Assembly: GCA_016710435.1 (NCBI GenBank)
Contig: JADJVV010000001.1
Coordinates: 1,696,501 to 1,760,500, forward strand
From: Hyphomicrobiales bacterium
GTDB taxonomy: Bacteria > Pseudomonadota > Alphaproteobacteria > Rhizobiales > Aestuariivirgaceae
Reading direction: 5' to 3'
DNA: 64,000 nt
Shown here: piece after piece, positions 1 through 9,028 of the stretch
How the letters are laid out: each line of letters starts with the position of its first letter
Numbering within the stretch: the stretch's first letter is position 1
Program-made: the position numbers and the translations under genes
Notes under the pieces: model-generated
The model's database searches: none
Told to the model about the DNA's origin: nothing
What the model saw: only the letters and a program-made list of their open reading frames with translations

Positions 1-126
1 CGCTTCCGCCGCAACCCCCGCATGGCCAACATCTGCCGTGGGCATGACCGCTTCGACGCCGCTGAGCAGAAACGCATCAGCGTGGCTGCGGATGAATTCC
101 TCGCAAACCTCAAGCCGTGGGCTTAA
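1..126 (+). CDS. C-terminal fragment of an unrecognised protein (5' end outside window)
   Basis: An open frame runs from the first base of the window to a TAA at 124-126 and supplies the last 41 residues of a protein. The tail is hydrophilic and helical-looking (it ends FLANLKPWA) and carries no motif that I recognise. It is tail-to-tail with the ABC transporter operon and overlaps the last codon of that operon's ATPase gene by four bases, which fits the compact gene packing seen throughout the window. No function is assigned. Confidence 0.6.
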   Translation, partial: RFRRNPRMANICRGHDRFDAAEQKRISVAADEFLANLKPWA

Positions 127-1775
127 CGCGCGGCCGCACCGGCACGCTTGTTGAGCAGGGACGTCAACCAGTCCGGATCCATCTGCGGCACGGATGAGAG
201 AAGCAGTTCCGTATAGGCGGGATAGGGCGGGTTCAGCACTTCCGACTTCAGCCCCTGCTGCACCACCTTGCCCTTGTACATGACCACGATCTCATCCGAG
301 ATGGCGCGCACCGTGGCGATGTCGTGGGTGATGAACAGGTAGGTGACCTTCGTTTCCTTCTGCAGCTTCATCAGCAGCTTGAGGATTTCCTCCTGTACGA
401 TCTGGTCCAGTGCAGAGGTGACTTCGTCGCAAATGATGATCTCGGGCTCGGCAGCCAGCGCCCGGGCGATGGAGATGCGCTGCTTCTGCCCGCCCGACAT
501 TTCGCCGGGATAGCGGTCGATGAAGTCTTCGCTCAGCTCGATTGACTCCAGCAGCTTGACGATGCGGCGATCCTTTGCAGCACCCGTGAGGCCAAGGTAG
601 AATTCGAGCGGCCGTCCGATGATGTCCCGCACCGTCTGGCGCGGGTTGAGCGCCGTATCGGCCGACTGGTAGATCATCTGGATGCGGCGCAGCGTGTCCC
701 GGTCGCGGTCCTGCAGGCGGGCGGGAAGGTCCTTGCCGTTGAAGGAAATGCGCCCCTTGGACGGCGGCAGCAGCCCCGTGATGGCGCGCGCCAGCGTGGA
801 CTTGCCGGACCCGGATTCGCCCACCACGGCCACGGTCTTGCCGCGGGGAATGCGCACCGTCACGTTGTCCAGCACCTTCATGACGCCGGAGTAGCTGGCA
901 TCCACGTTGCTGATGGCCAGTGCGATGTCGTCGCTCTTCTCTTCCTTTTTCTCCAGCTTGCGCACCGCCCAGAGCGACTTGGTGTAGTCCTGCGTCGGCG
1001 CCTTCAGCATGGCGCGGGTTTCGGCTTCTTCCACCAGGTTGCCGTAGCGCAGCACCATGATGCGATGTGCCATCTGCGCCACCACGGCGAGATCGTGGGT
1101 GATGTAGATGGCGGCGGTGTTGAACTCCTCGACGATGCGCCGCATGGCCGCGAGAACTTCCACCTGCGTGGTCACGTCAAGCGCCGTTGTCGGCTCGTCG
1201 AAGATGATGAGGTCGGGACGGCAGGACATGGCCATGGCGGTCATGGCGCGTTGCAGCTGCCCGCCAGAAACCTGGTGCGGATAGCGTCCGCCGATCGTGT
1301 CCGGATTGGGAAGCTGCAGCCGTTTGAACAGGTCCTTGGCGTCGGCTTCGGCCGCGTTCCTTTCCATCACATGATGGTTGAGCGCGCTTTCCGTCACCTG
1401 CTCCATCAGTTTGTGGGCCGGGTTGAAGGATGCGGATGCACTCTGCGCCACGTAGGAAATGCGCGACCCCCACAGGTCGCGGAGCTTGTCCTGCGAGGCG
1501 TGCACGAGATCGATGCCGTCGAACATCACGGAGCCTGCCGTGATCTTGCAGCCGGGCTTGGTGTAACCCATGGCGGCGAGGCCGAGGGTGGACTTGCCGG
1601 CCCCAGACTCTCCGATGAGGCCCACGACTTCGCCCCGCTTAAGCGTGAGGTCGAGGCCCTTGATGATGGGATGCCACTTGTCGTCGGAGTAGCCCTCGAT
1701 CTTGAGACCCTTGATTTCGACGAGGGTCGAACCCTTGACGCGGGATTTGTCTGTTGTCTTGGTCTCACTTGTCAT
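123..1775 (-). CDS. Dipeptide/oligopeptide ABC transporter, fused double ATP-binding protein (DppD-DppF type)
   Basis: This 550-residue protein carries two complete ABC ATPase domains in one chain and would energise the two permeases encoded just upstream at the inner membrane. The first half has a Walker A GESGAGKST near residue 57, signature SGGQLQRA and Walker B LIIFDEPT. The second half has GESGSGKST near residue 320, signature SGGQKQRI and IIICDEVT. In many bacteria these halves are separate genes (dppD and dppF); the fused form is common in rhizobia. The start overlaps the end of the permease gene by 11 bases, so translation is probably coupled. Peptide is the default substrate for this family, but opines or other amino compounds are possible. 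Confidence 0.9.
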   Translation of the reverse strand: MTSETKTTDKSRVKGSTLVEIKGLKIEGYSDDKWHPIIKGLDLTLKRGEVVGLIGESGAGKSTLGLAAMGYTKPGCKITAGSVMFDGIDLVHASQDKLRDLWGSRISYVAQSASASFNPAHKLMEQVTESALNHHVMERNAAEADAKDLFKRLQLPNPDTIGGRYPHQVSGGQLQRAMTAMAMSCRPDLIIFDEPTTALDVTTQVEVLAAMRRIVEEFNTAAIYITHDLAVVAQMAHRIMVLRYGNLVEEAETRAMLKAPTQDYTKSLWAVRKLEKKEEKSDDIALAISNVDASYSGVMKVLDNVTVRIPRGKTVAVVGESGSGKSTLARAITGLLPPSKGRISFNGKDLPARLQDRDRDTLRRIQMIYQSADTALNPRQTVRDIIGRPLEFYLGLTGAAKDRRIVKLLESIELSEDFIDRYPGEMSGGQKQRISIARALAAEPEIIICDEVTSALDQIVQEEILKLLMKLQKETKVTYLFITHDIATVRAISDEIVVMYKGKVVQQGLKSEVLNPPYPAYTELLLSSVPQMDPDWLTSLLNKRAGAAAR

Positions 1776-2703
1776 CGCGCAGCCCCGAAGTCTTGTGCAG
1801 GAACCAGTCCACCACGAAGTTCACCGCCACCGTGAGCAGCGCGATGGCTGCGGCAGGGATGAGCGGTTGCGGACGGCCGAAGGTGATGAGTGTCTTGCTC
1901 TCCGCCACCATGGAGCCCCAGTCCGCCGTGGGCGGCTGGATGCCGACGCCCAGGAATGACAGCGCCGCGATGGTAAGGAAGACGAAGGAGAAACGCAGGC
2001 CGAACTCGGCGATGAGGGGCGGCAGGATGTTGGGCACGATCTCGCGCAGCACAACCCAGCCAAGGCCCTCGCCGCGCAGCCGTGCCGCTTCAACGAAGTC
2101 CTGTACGGCAACCGACAGCGCGGTGTTGCGCGCCAGGCGGAAGACGCGGGTCGAGTCGAGCACGGCGAGGATGAAGACAAGATTCAGGATCGTCTTGACG
2201 CCTTGGCTGAACACGCCCTGCAGGCCAGGCACCTGTTCAATGACATCGAAAGGCCGCATGGCGAGCAGCATGAGGGCGAAGATGAGCACCGGGATCGACA
2301 TGAAAATGTCGACGATGCGCGACAGGACCTGGTCAAGCACACCGCGCGTCACTGCGGCGTAGATGCCCAGCACACCGCCGATGCTGAAGGAGATGCACAC
2401 GGTCAGGAGGGCGATGCCGATTGTGTTGCGGGCGCCATAGATCACGCGCGAGAACACGTCGCGGCCGATCTGGTCGAGGCCAAAGAGGTTCTGCCCCGAA
2501 GCGGGCCCATAGGCCTTGCCGACGATCTGCGCCTCGCCATAGGGCGCAATCCACGGCGCGAAGACCGCGCAGATGAGATAGACGAGGATCACGGTCATGC
2601 CGAAGAGCGCGCTCGGCGGAGCCGATTTGAGGGTCCGGACAGCCGACTGCAAGAATGTGCGGCGGCTGCGGATGGAGCGGATATCGGCGGGTTCCGTTGT
2701 CAT
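1765..2703 (-). CDS. Peptide-type ABC transporter permease (DppC-like)
   Basis: This 312-residue inner-membrane permease has the N-terminal membrane helix followed by a large periplasmic loop, then the BPD_transp_1 core, that typify DppC/OppC. The motif GPASGQNLFGLDQIGRDVFSR matches the conserved 'GTDxxGRDvfSR' segment of that family, and EAARLRGEG near residue 205 is the EAA loop that contacts the ATPase. It overlaps the preceding permease gene by four bases (ATGA) and the following ATPase gene by 11, so it is the middle gene of a tightly coupled operon. Confidence 0.9.
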   Translation of the reverse strand: MTTEPADIRSIRSRRTFLQSAVRTLKSAPPSALFGMTVILVYLICAVFAPWIAPYGEAQIVGKAYGPASGQNLFGLDQIGRDVFSRVIYGARNTIGIALLTVCISFSIGGVLGIYAAVTRGVLDQVLSRIVDIFMSIPVLIFALMLLAMRPFDVIEQVPGLQGVFSQGVKTILNLVFILAVLDSTRVFRLARNTALSVAVQDFVEAARLRGEGLGWVVLREIVPNILPPLIAEFGLRFSFVFLTIAALSFLGVGIQPPTADWGSMVAESKTLITFGRPQPLIPAAAIALLTVAVNFVVDWFLHKTSGLRDDK

Positions 2704-3680
2704 TTGGGATGCAGCAGCCTAGGGTTGGTGACGATGGCGACGATGTCGGCGAGAAGATTGAGCAGGATGTAGGTCGCGGCGAAGATCAGTGCGCAGGCCT
2801 GGGCCACGGGCATGTCACGGCTGCTCACCGAGTCGACCATCAACTGGCCGATGCCGGGATAGGTGAACACCACTTCGACCACCACGACGCCGACGACGAG
2901 ATAGGCGAGGTTGAAGGCGATGACCGTGGCGATGGGGGCCCAGGCATTGGGAAGCGCATGGCGCACGATGACCTGCCAGCGCGACAGGCCCTTGAGCCGC
3001 GCCATTTCAATATAGGGGCTGGCGAGAAGCGAGATGATGGAGGCCCGCGTCATGCGCATCATGTGCGCGATGATGACCAGCGTCAGGGTGAGCGCGGGCA
3101 GGATGGCCTTGTGCAGGTGTTCGCCGAAGGGCGTGTTGGCGGAAATGGTGGAGAGCGGCGGGAACCAGCGCATCTTCACCGCGAGGAAGAAGACGAGAAT
3201 GTAGGCGACGAAGAATTCGGGCGAGGCAATTGTGGTAAGCGTGGCGGCGTTTGCCACCCGGTCAAACCAGGTGTTTCGGTACAGCGCAGTGAGAAGGCCA
3301 AGCCCGAGGGCGAGTGGAACTGCAATGATGGCTGTGAGGGCGGCAAGGAAGAAGGTGTTGTACAGGCGCGGTCCAATGATGCCCGCCACGGTGCGCACGT
3401 TCTCCGAGCGCCAGCCACCGGCGCCAGCAAATGACTTGCCGAAATCGCCGCGAACGGCACCCGTCACCCATTCCACGTAGCGTGTGGTCGCGGGCCGGTC
3501 GAGGCCGAGGGAGTGATTGAAATTGGCAACGGCCTCAGGCGTCGCGCCCTGGCCAAGGATGGCCTGGGCAAAACCCCCGGGCAACATTTCCAGCGTCGAA
3601 AAAATGATGACCGACACCGCAAGCAATGTCAGCAACCCCAATCCCAGACGCTGCAGCACGGTTCGGACAACCGGATGCAT
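2700..3680 (-). CDS. Peptide-type ABC transporter permease (DppB-like)
   Basis: This is the DppB/OppB-class permease partner, with an N-terminal helix, the segment LGLDRPATTRYVEWV and the EAA-loop region around MARLKGLSRWQV. I place the start at 3680 (MHPVVRTVLQ), giving 326 residues. A GGGGAG ribosome-binding site lies seven bases upstream, and the family begins at this point. A longer open frame reaches 3797, but its extra 39 residues look nothing like a permease N-terminus and would run close to the terminator at 3810-3831. It is the first gene after that terminator. Confidence 0.88.
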   Translation of the reverse strand: MHPVVRTVLQRLGLGLLTLLAVSVIIFSTLEMLPGGFAQAILGQGATPEAVANFNHSLGLDRPATTRYVEWVTGAVRGDFGKSFAGAGGWRSENVRTVAGIIGPRLYNTFFLAALTAIIAVPLALGLGLLTALYRNTWFDRVANAATLTTIASPEFFVAYILVFFLAVKMRWFPPLSTISANTPFGEHLHKAILPALTLTLVIIAHMMRMTRASIISLLASPYIEMARLKGLSRWQVIVRHALPNAWAPIATVIAFNLAYLVVGVVVVEVVFTYPGIGQLMVDSVSSRDMPVAQACALIFAATYILLNLLADIVAIVTNPRLLHPK

Positions 3681-3809
3681 TGGCTCACTCCCCACTTTTC
3701 TTGGGCCGGTCTTCTGTGTCCCGGTCCATAAAATGCTAGCAGACTGATACGTCATTGCCAGCGGTTTTTCGGTTGGGCTTTCACGTTTGCGACACACTCA
3801 AAACAAAAC

Positions 3810-3831
3810 ACCCCGCCGTTTCCGGCGGGGT
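3810..3831 (-). terminator. Intercistronic hairpin between binding-protein and permease genes
   Basis: A perfect 9-bp stem (ACCCCGCCG / CGGCGGGGT) with a four-base loop is followed on the minus strand by the T-rich run TGTTTTGTTTTG. It lies 28 bases after the binding-protein stop and before the permease genes. In this position it would act as a partial terminator or 3'-end stabiliser, so the binding protein is made in excess over the membrane components. Confidence 0.8.
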
Positions 3832-3859
3832 GCATGGTGTGACTAACCTTGGGTGGTGA

Positions 3860-5452
3860 TTATGCGAACCACCAACGGTCGTACATGTAGCCGCCGTCGT
3901 GATCGTTGTCGGCGTTGAGGTCGCCATGGGCAACCTTCGTCGACAACGCGCCCACATAGTTGGCGAACATCATCACGATCTGGCCGCTGTCGTCATGGAC
4001 GAGCTGCTGCATCTCCGCATACATGGCGGCGCGCTTGGCATCGTCCGTTTCCGCACGGGCCATCGGCAGCAGTTCGTTGAAGCGCGGGTTCTTCCAGTGC
4101 GTGTCATTCCACGCGGCATCGCCGGCAAGCGAAACCGTGAGCATTGCGTCAGCCGTCGGACGGCCGCCCCAATAGCAGTGACACCAGGGCTTCTTGATCC
4201 AGACGTTGTCCCAGTAACCGTCGTTCGGCTCGCGGACCACGTCGATCTCGATGCCGGCGGCCTTGGCCTGTTCGGCCATCAGCAGCGCGCAGTCCACGGA
4301 ACCGGCGAAGGCCGCATCGGCCGCCGAGAGGCTGACCTTGAGGTTTTCCATGCCGGCCTTCTTGAGCAGCGACTTCGCCTTGTCCGGATCGTAGGTGTAG
4401 ACCGGTTCCGGGTTGGTCGCGAACTTCATGGCCGAAGCGATCGGCGAGTCGTTGCCGGGCTTGCCGTAGCCGAAGAGGACCTTGTCCACCAGTTCCTGGC
4501 GGTTGATGGCCCACTTGATGGCCTGGCGGACTTCGAGCTTGTCGAAGGGTGCCTGGTCCACCAGCATCGGCGCGTTGTAGTACTGATAACCCGAGACGTT
4601 GTAGAGCTCGGTATCAGGCGCCGACTTCAGCATGTCGATGGTCTTGAGGTCCGCCTTGTCGGAGAAGTCCACTTCACCGGCGAGATAGGCGTTGGTGCGG
4701 GCCGCAGGATCGACGATCGAAAGCTGCGTCACTTCGTCGAAGTTCGGCGGAGCGAAGGCGTTCGGATTGCGCTTGAAGTGCGCCTTCACGCCCGGCTCGA
4801 AGCCATCAAGCACGAACGGACCAGCGCCGTTGCCAGAGAGGTCCGGCTTGCCGTCGACGATGGCAAGGATCGGGAACTGGTAGTTGGACAAATTGTAGGG
4901 GAAGTCCGCATCCGGGCCCTTCAGTTCGAACACAACCGTATCAGCGCCGTCGGCCTTCACCGAAGCGACACCGGCGAGATAAGCCTTGCCGGGCGACTTG
5001 GAGTCGGGTCCGATGTGGTAGTTCACGGTGCCCACGACGTCATCAGCCGTCACCGACTTGCCGTTGTGGAAGGCCACGCCCTTGCGGAGCTTGAACACCC
5101 ACTTCTTGGCGCCGTCGGCCGGTTCCATGCTCTCGGCGAGATAGGGAACAATGTTGCCCTTGGGGTCGATGCGCACGAGCGGAGCGCCCGTGAGGCCCTT
5201 GCCCCAGGCGAAGTTCATGCCGTGGGCCCAGGTCGCCGGATCGAACGTGTCGGTCGTGGCGCCATGGCCGAGGCCGGCGCGGAAGTGGCCGCCCGGCTTG
5301 GCTTCGGCGCGGGCCGCCCGCACGAACAGCGCGTTCGCGGAGGTCAGCGTCAGGCCGCCGGCCAGCGCGAACTTGGTGAAGTCACGGCGGGAGAGCTTTC
5401 CCTTCGTGACCGCCCGCTTCGCGAGCTCCAGTTTATATTCAAATTCAGTCAT
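3860..5452 (-). CDS. Periplasmic substrate-binding protein of peptide/opine ABC transporter (SBP family 5), Tat signal
   Basis: This 530-residue protein has the family-5 solute-binding architecture, for example the segments TFDPATWAHGMN, PYLAESMEPADG and LRKGVAFHNGKSVTADDV that are typical of DppA/OppA-like proteins. The N-terminus has a hydrophilic stretch, a twin-arginine motif SRRDFTKFA at residues 21-29, a hydrophobic segment and an ARA cleavage site, so export by Tat is predicted. GGAG precedes the ATG. It is the promoter-proximal gene of the transporter operon and is separated from the permeases by a hairpin. The ligand cannot be named from sequence. Confidence 0.9.
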   Translation of the reverse strand: MTEFEYKLELAKRAVTKGKLSRRDFTKFALAGGLTLTSANALFVRAARAEAKPGGHFRAGLGHGATTDTFDPATWAHGMNFAWGKGLTGAPLVRIDPKGNIVPYLAESMEPADGAKKWVFKLRKGVAFHNGKSVTADDVVGTVNYHIGPDSKSPGKAYLAGVASVKADGADTVVFELKGPDADFPYNLSNYQFPILAIVDGKPDLSGNGAGPFVLDGFEPGVKAHFKRNPNAFAPPNFDEVTQLSIVDPAARTNAYLAGEVDFSDKADLKTIDMLKSAPDTELYNVSGYQYYNAPMLVDQAPFDKLEVRQAIKWAINRQELVDKVLFGYGKPGNDSPIASAMKFATNPEPVYTYDPDKAKSLLKKAGMENLKVSLSAADAAFAGSVDCALLMAEQAKAAGIEIDVVREPNDGYWDNVWIKKPWCHCYWGGRPTADAMLTVSLAGDAAWNDTHWKNPRFNELLPMARAETDDAKRAAMYAEMQQLVHDDSGQIVMMFANYVGALSTKVAHGDLNADNDHDGGYMYDRWWFA

Positions 5453-5668
5453 GTTTCACTCCGTTATTGGTGTGGGTGATGCTGGGGGAAGTGGACGGCG
5501 CAAGAAAGCTGGCGAACCCTGTGCCGCTCTCGTCTCGCGAAACGCTCCCCACATATTTTTCTTATGGCTCCAAACGAGGCCCATCCGTTTTTGCCGGACT
5601 TGGATGCAAGCCTTGCATGGCCTTGTCCCGCCGTCAATTCTCTATGATGTGAAGCAAAATGGCGCCTG

Positions 5669-5699
5669 TGATCCGGATTGACGGTTTGCGTCGTAAAAG
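5669..5699 (+). promoter_or_regulatory. Candidate RpoE (ECF11)-type promoter
   Basis: TGATCC at 5669-5674 is followed after 18 bases by GTAAAA at 5693-5698. This resembles, from memory, the TGATC ... TAAGA-like promoter recognised by Rhodobacter sphaeroides RpoE. It sits about 30 bases before the GTG of a three-gene operon whose relatives belong to that regulon. A similar element precedes the rpoE gene at 11500-11528. The call rests on motif similarity and gene context only. Confidence 0.55.
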
Positions 5700-5729
5700 A
5701 GTCGTTTGCACATCAGGGCTCCCACACAC

Positions 5730-7076
5730 GTGAAAAAAATTCGTATTGCCGTCGTCGGCAGCGGCATCTCCGGGCTGTCGGCGGCCTGGCTTCTGTCGCG
5801 CCGCCATGATGTGACATTGTTCGAGGCCGACCACCGCCTGGGAGGTCACACCAACACCGTCAACGTGAGCGTTGCGGGCGGGACAACGGCGATCGACACG
5901 GGCTTCATCGTCTCGAACACCTGGACCTATCCCAATTTCTCCGCCTTCATGGACCACCTGGGCGTGGCCATGACCAATACGGCCATGAGCTTCTCCGTCA
6001 GCGCCGAGAATGGCCGCTATGAATACGCCGGCGAGAACCTCGCAACGCTTTTGGGCACGCCGCGGCAATGGGCTTCTCCCCGGCACTGGCGCATGATTGC
6101 CGATCTCGTGCGTTTCTACCGCACGGCCGAGCGCCTCGCCCCCCAAATGCCGGAGTCCATGACGCTCGGCCAATTCCTCCACCGCGAAAATTACGGCGAG
6201 ACCTTCATGCGCCGTCACATCCTGCCCATGGCCGGGGCGATCTGGTCTTCGACGCCGGAACAGGTGGCGGCCTATCCGTTGCGGGCCTTCGTCCGCTTCT
6301 TTGCCAACCACAAGCTCTTTGCCCTCGGCCAGCGGCCAGACTGGCGCACCGTGACGGGCGGCTCCCGGCAGTATGTGAAACGCCTCGTCGCCGACGGCCG
6401 ATTTGCCGTGCGCCTCTCCTCGCCCGTTGCCGCCCTCCGCCGCGGAGTCAGTGAGGCGCACCTCACGCTGGCCGGGGGCGAAACCGAATCCTTTGATGCC
6501 GTGGTGCTGGCCACCCACGCCGATCAGGCCTTGGGCCTGCTCTCTGATCCTTCGCCGGCAGAGCGGGCCCTGCTGCGGCCGTTCAAGACATCACCCAACC
6601 GCGTCCTTCTCCACCGCGATACCTCCCTCATGCCGCGTACGCGGCGGCTTTGGTCGGCTTGGAACTACCGGGGCGACGAGGGCGGTCAGGATTCGCGCCT
6701 CGCCGTCACCTACTGGATGAATGCCTTGCAGAAGCTGGAAACCTCCACCCAGCACTTTGTTTCACTCAATCCGCAGCAGGACCCGGCGGCGCATCTCATC
6801 GATGGCACATTCCAGTACCGCCATCCGCTGTTCAACGTCGAGACGCTCGCGGCCCAGCGCGAACTCTGGTCACTGCAGGGCGTGAACCTCACCTGGTTCT
6901 GCGGCGCCTGGTTTGGTTCCGGTTTCCATGAGGACGGCTTGCAGGCGGGCCTCGCCGTCGCGGAACAACTGGGCGGCGTGGCCCGGCCCTGGACGGTGGC
7001 CGAACCGTCAGGCCGCATCCATGCGGCGCCACTAGCAGAGTCCCAGCCCTATCCCTTCCGCGAGGCCGCTGAATGA
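5730..7076 (+). CDS. FAD-dependent oxidoreductase (amine-oxidase fold), RpoE-regulon lipid operon
   Basis: This flavoprotein of about 448 residues begins with a dinucleotide-binding motif VVGSGISGLSAA and the downstream RLGGHTNTV segment typical of NAD(P)-binding/amine-oxidase-like proteins. Proteins of this family regularly sit next to a DUF1365 protein and a Cfa-like methyltransferase, and are thought to act on membrane fatty acyl chains. I chose the GTG at 5730 because it directly precedes KKIRIAVVGSG and has AGGG 11 bases upstream. A TTG at 5706 would add eight residues but lies at the expected transcription start. The next gene overlaps by four bases. The substrate is inferred, not shown. 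Confidence 0.82.
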   Translation: MKKIRIAVVGSGISGLSAAWLLSRRHDVTLFEADHRLGGHTNTVNVSVAGGTTAIDTGFIVSNTWTYPNFSAFMDHLGVAMTNTAMSFSVSAENGRYEYAGENLATLLGTPRQWASPRHWRMIADLVRFYRTAERLAPQMPESMTLGQFLHRENYGETFMRRHILPMAGAIWSSTPEQVAAYPLRAFVRFFANHKLFALGQRPDWRTVTGGSRQYVKRLVADGRFAVRLSSPVAALRRGVSEAHLTLAGGETESFDAVVLATHADQALGLLSDPSPAERALLRPFKTSPNRVLLHRDTSLMPRTRRLWSAWNYRGDEGGQDSRLAVTYWMNALQKLETSTQHFVSLNPQQDPAAHLIDGTFQYRHPLFNVETLAAQRELWSLQGVNLTWFCGAWFGSGFHEDGLQAGLAVAEQLGGVARPWTVAEPSGRIHAAPLAESQPYPFREAAE

Positions 7077-7807
7077 GCGTGGTCCCGGCCATCTACGTGG
7101 GAACCGTCACGCACCGCCGCCTGCGCCCGGTGCCGCACGCGCTCCACTACGATGTCGCCTCCCTGCTCGTCGATGTCGATGATCTCGCCACGGGCCGCAC
7201 GCCGCTCCTTCTCTCCCACAACGGCTTCAATCTCTTTTCCATCCACGACAAGGATCACGGCGATCAGGGCGGCGCGGCGAGCATCCGTGACTATGCCTGG
7301 CGCGAGGTCAGGAAGGCCGGCCTGGAAGGTGAGGTGTCACGCATCGTCATGCTCGCCTATCCTCGCATCCTGGGTTACGCCTTCAACCCGCTCACCACCT
7401 ATTATGCGCTCGATGCCGCGAGCAACGTGCGCCTGATGATCTACGAGGTGCACAATACCTTCGGTGGCCGCCACACCTATGTGGTGGGGCCCGATGGCGA
7501 TGCAGGGGCGAGTTTCGGGACGGTGGACAAGGTCTTCCGCGTCTCGCCCTTCAATGGCGTGGAAGGCACCTACGGGTTGCGTGCCTCGCCGCCCGGCGAG
7601 ACGGTAGCGGTGGGTGTGTCTTTGACGACAGCGGAAGGCCCGCTGCTCAAGGCATGGTTCCGGGGAGCGCGCCGCCCCCTCACCTCCATAGGCCTGCTCG
7701 CCATCTTCGCCCGCCTGCCGTTCCAGTCCCTCAAGGTCATCGGCGGCATCCACTGGGAGGCCTTGAAACTTTGGCTGAAGGGCCTCAATCTGCAATCGCC
7801 TTCGTGA
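7073..7807 (+). CDS. DUF1365 family protein
   Basis: This 244-residue protein starts MSVVPAIYVGTVTHRRLRP and contains HALHYDVASLLVD and NPLTTYYAL, the recognisable conserved blocks of DUF1365. The biochemical role of the family is not established. It is found almost always between an FAD oxidoreductase and a cyclopropane-synthase-like methyltransferase, as here. Its ATG overlaps the stop of the flavoprotein gene (ATGA), and the methyltransferase gene starts 30 bases downstream, so the three products are probably made together. Confidence 0.88.
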   Translation: MSVVPAIYVGTVTHRRLRPVPHALHYDVASLLVDVDDLATGRTPLLLSHNGFNLFSIHDKDHGDQGGAASIRDYAWREVRKAGLEGEVSRIVMLAYPRILGYAFNPLTTYYALDAASNVRLMIYEVHNTFGGRHTYVVGPDGDAGASFGTVDKVFRVSPFNGVEGTYGLRASPPGETVAVGVSLTTAEGPLLKAWFRGARRPLTSIGLLAIFARLPFQSLKVIGGIHWEALKLWLKGLNLQSPS

Positions 7808-7837
7808 ACGAAGGGACATCGAGGCGGGTGGGGAACC

Positions 7838-9028
7838 ATGAGTGAGGGCATTCTCGGCAATCTCATTTTGGCGGCAGCACGTCGGCTGCTGCCCAAGGAC
7901 TACAAGGGCTCACTGGAACTCACGCTGCCGTCGGGGCGGAGTGTGCTGCTCGGTGAAAAAGGCTCGGGCCTCGACGCGGATCTGCATCTCACCAACTTCA
8001 AGGTGATCTGGGCCTCCATCCGGCGCGGCCAGTTGGGCTTCTTCGAACGCTATCTCGCCGGCGATATCGAAAGCCGCGATCCCACGTCATTCTTCCGCTT
8101 CTACCTGCAGAACCGCTCCGGCCTCGACAAGGCATCCACCGGTGTCTTTTTCGCCAGCCTCTTCGACAAGATTTGGCACCGCCTGCGCGACAACACCAAG
8201 GACGGCTCGAAGGAAAACATTTCCGCCCACTACGATCTGGGCAATCAATTCTACAAGCTCTGGCTGGACGACACGATGAGCTATTCCTCCGCCGTGTTCG
8301 ACGGCACGGGCAACAGCCTGGAAGCCGCCCAGCGCCGCAAGATCGAAAAGGTCCTGGAAGCCGCCGGAGCAGGACCGGGCAAATCCATCCTCGAGATCGG
8401 CTGCGGCTGGGGTGGTGTCGCCGAAGCGGTGGGCAAGGCTGGCGGCCACCTGCGCGGCATCACGCTCTCGAAAGAACAACTCGAATTTGCCCGCGAACGC
8501 ATGCGCCGCGAGGGATTGGATGAGAAGGTCGATCTTGTCTTCGAGGACTACCGCGATACAAAGGGCACCTTCGACGGCATCGCCTCGGTGGAGATGATCG
8601 AGGCCGTGGGAGAAGCCCACTGGCCCGTCTACTTCAAGACCCTCTTCGACCGGCTCAAGCCTGGCGGTGCAGCGGCGATCCAGGGCATCACCATCGCCGA
8701 AGAGAACTTCGACGCCTACAAGAACGGCGTCGATTTCATCCAGCGCTACATCTTCCCCGGTGGCATGTTGCTGACCAAGGAGATCATCCGCGAGCAGACG
8801 CGCAAGGCCGGATTGATCTTCGAAAAGATGGAATGCTTTGGCCTCTCCTATGCGCGTACCCTGAAAATGTGGCACGACCGCTTCGAGGAGGCCTGGCCGC
8901 GCATCGAACCGCTCGGCTTCGACGAGCGCTTCCGCAAGCTCTGGAAACTCTATCTCTGCTACTGCGAGGCGGGCTTCACGGAAGGCATCATTGACGTCGG
9001 CATCTACAAGCTCCGCAAACCTGCCTGA
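7838..9028 (+). CDS. Cyclopropane-fatty-acid-synthase-like SAM methyltransferase
   Basis: This 396-residue member of the Cfa/CmaS family would transfer a methyl or methylene group from S-adenosylmethionine to unsaturated acyl chains of membrane phospholipid. The SAM site is ILEIGCGWGG near residue 188. The family blocks ISAHYDLGNQFYKLWLD and MSYSSAVF precede it, and EMIEAVGEAHW follows. A classical Cfa would give cyclopropane lipids. However, this subfamily sits in an RpoE-linked cluster with an FAD enzyme and DUF1365, and in R. sphaeroides RpoE-regulated paralogues have been tied to methylated and furan-containing fatty acids. Either product is possible. The gene ends one base before the convergent YqaA gene. 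Confidence 0.85.
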   Translation: MSEGILGNLILAAARRLLPKDYKGSLELTLPSGRSVLLGEKGSGLDADLHLTNFKVIWASIRRGQLGFFERYLAGDIESRDPTSFFRFYLQNRSGLDKASTGVFFASLFDKIWHRLRDNTKDGSKENISAHYDLGNQFYKLWLDDTMSYSSAVFDGTGNSLEAAQRRKIEKVLEAAGAGPGKSILEIGCGWGGVAEAVGKAGGHLRGITLSKEQLEFARERMRREGLDEKVDLVFEDYRDTKGTFDGIASVEMIEAVGEAHWPVYFKTLFDRLKPGGAAAIQGITIAEENFDAYKNGVDFIQRYIFPGGMLLTKEIIREQTRKAGLIFEKMECFGLSYARTLKMWHDRFEEAWPRIEPLGFDERFRKLWKLYLCYCEAGFTEGIIDVGIYKLRKPA

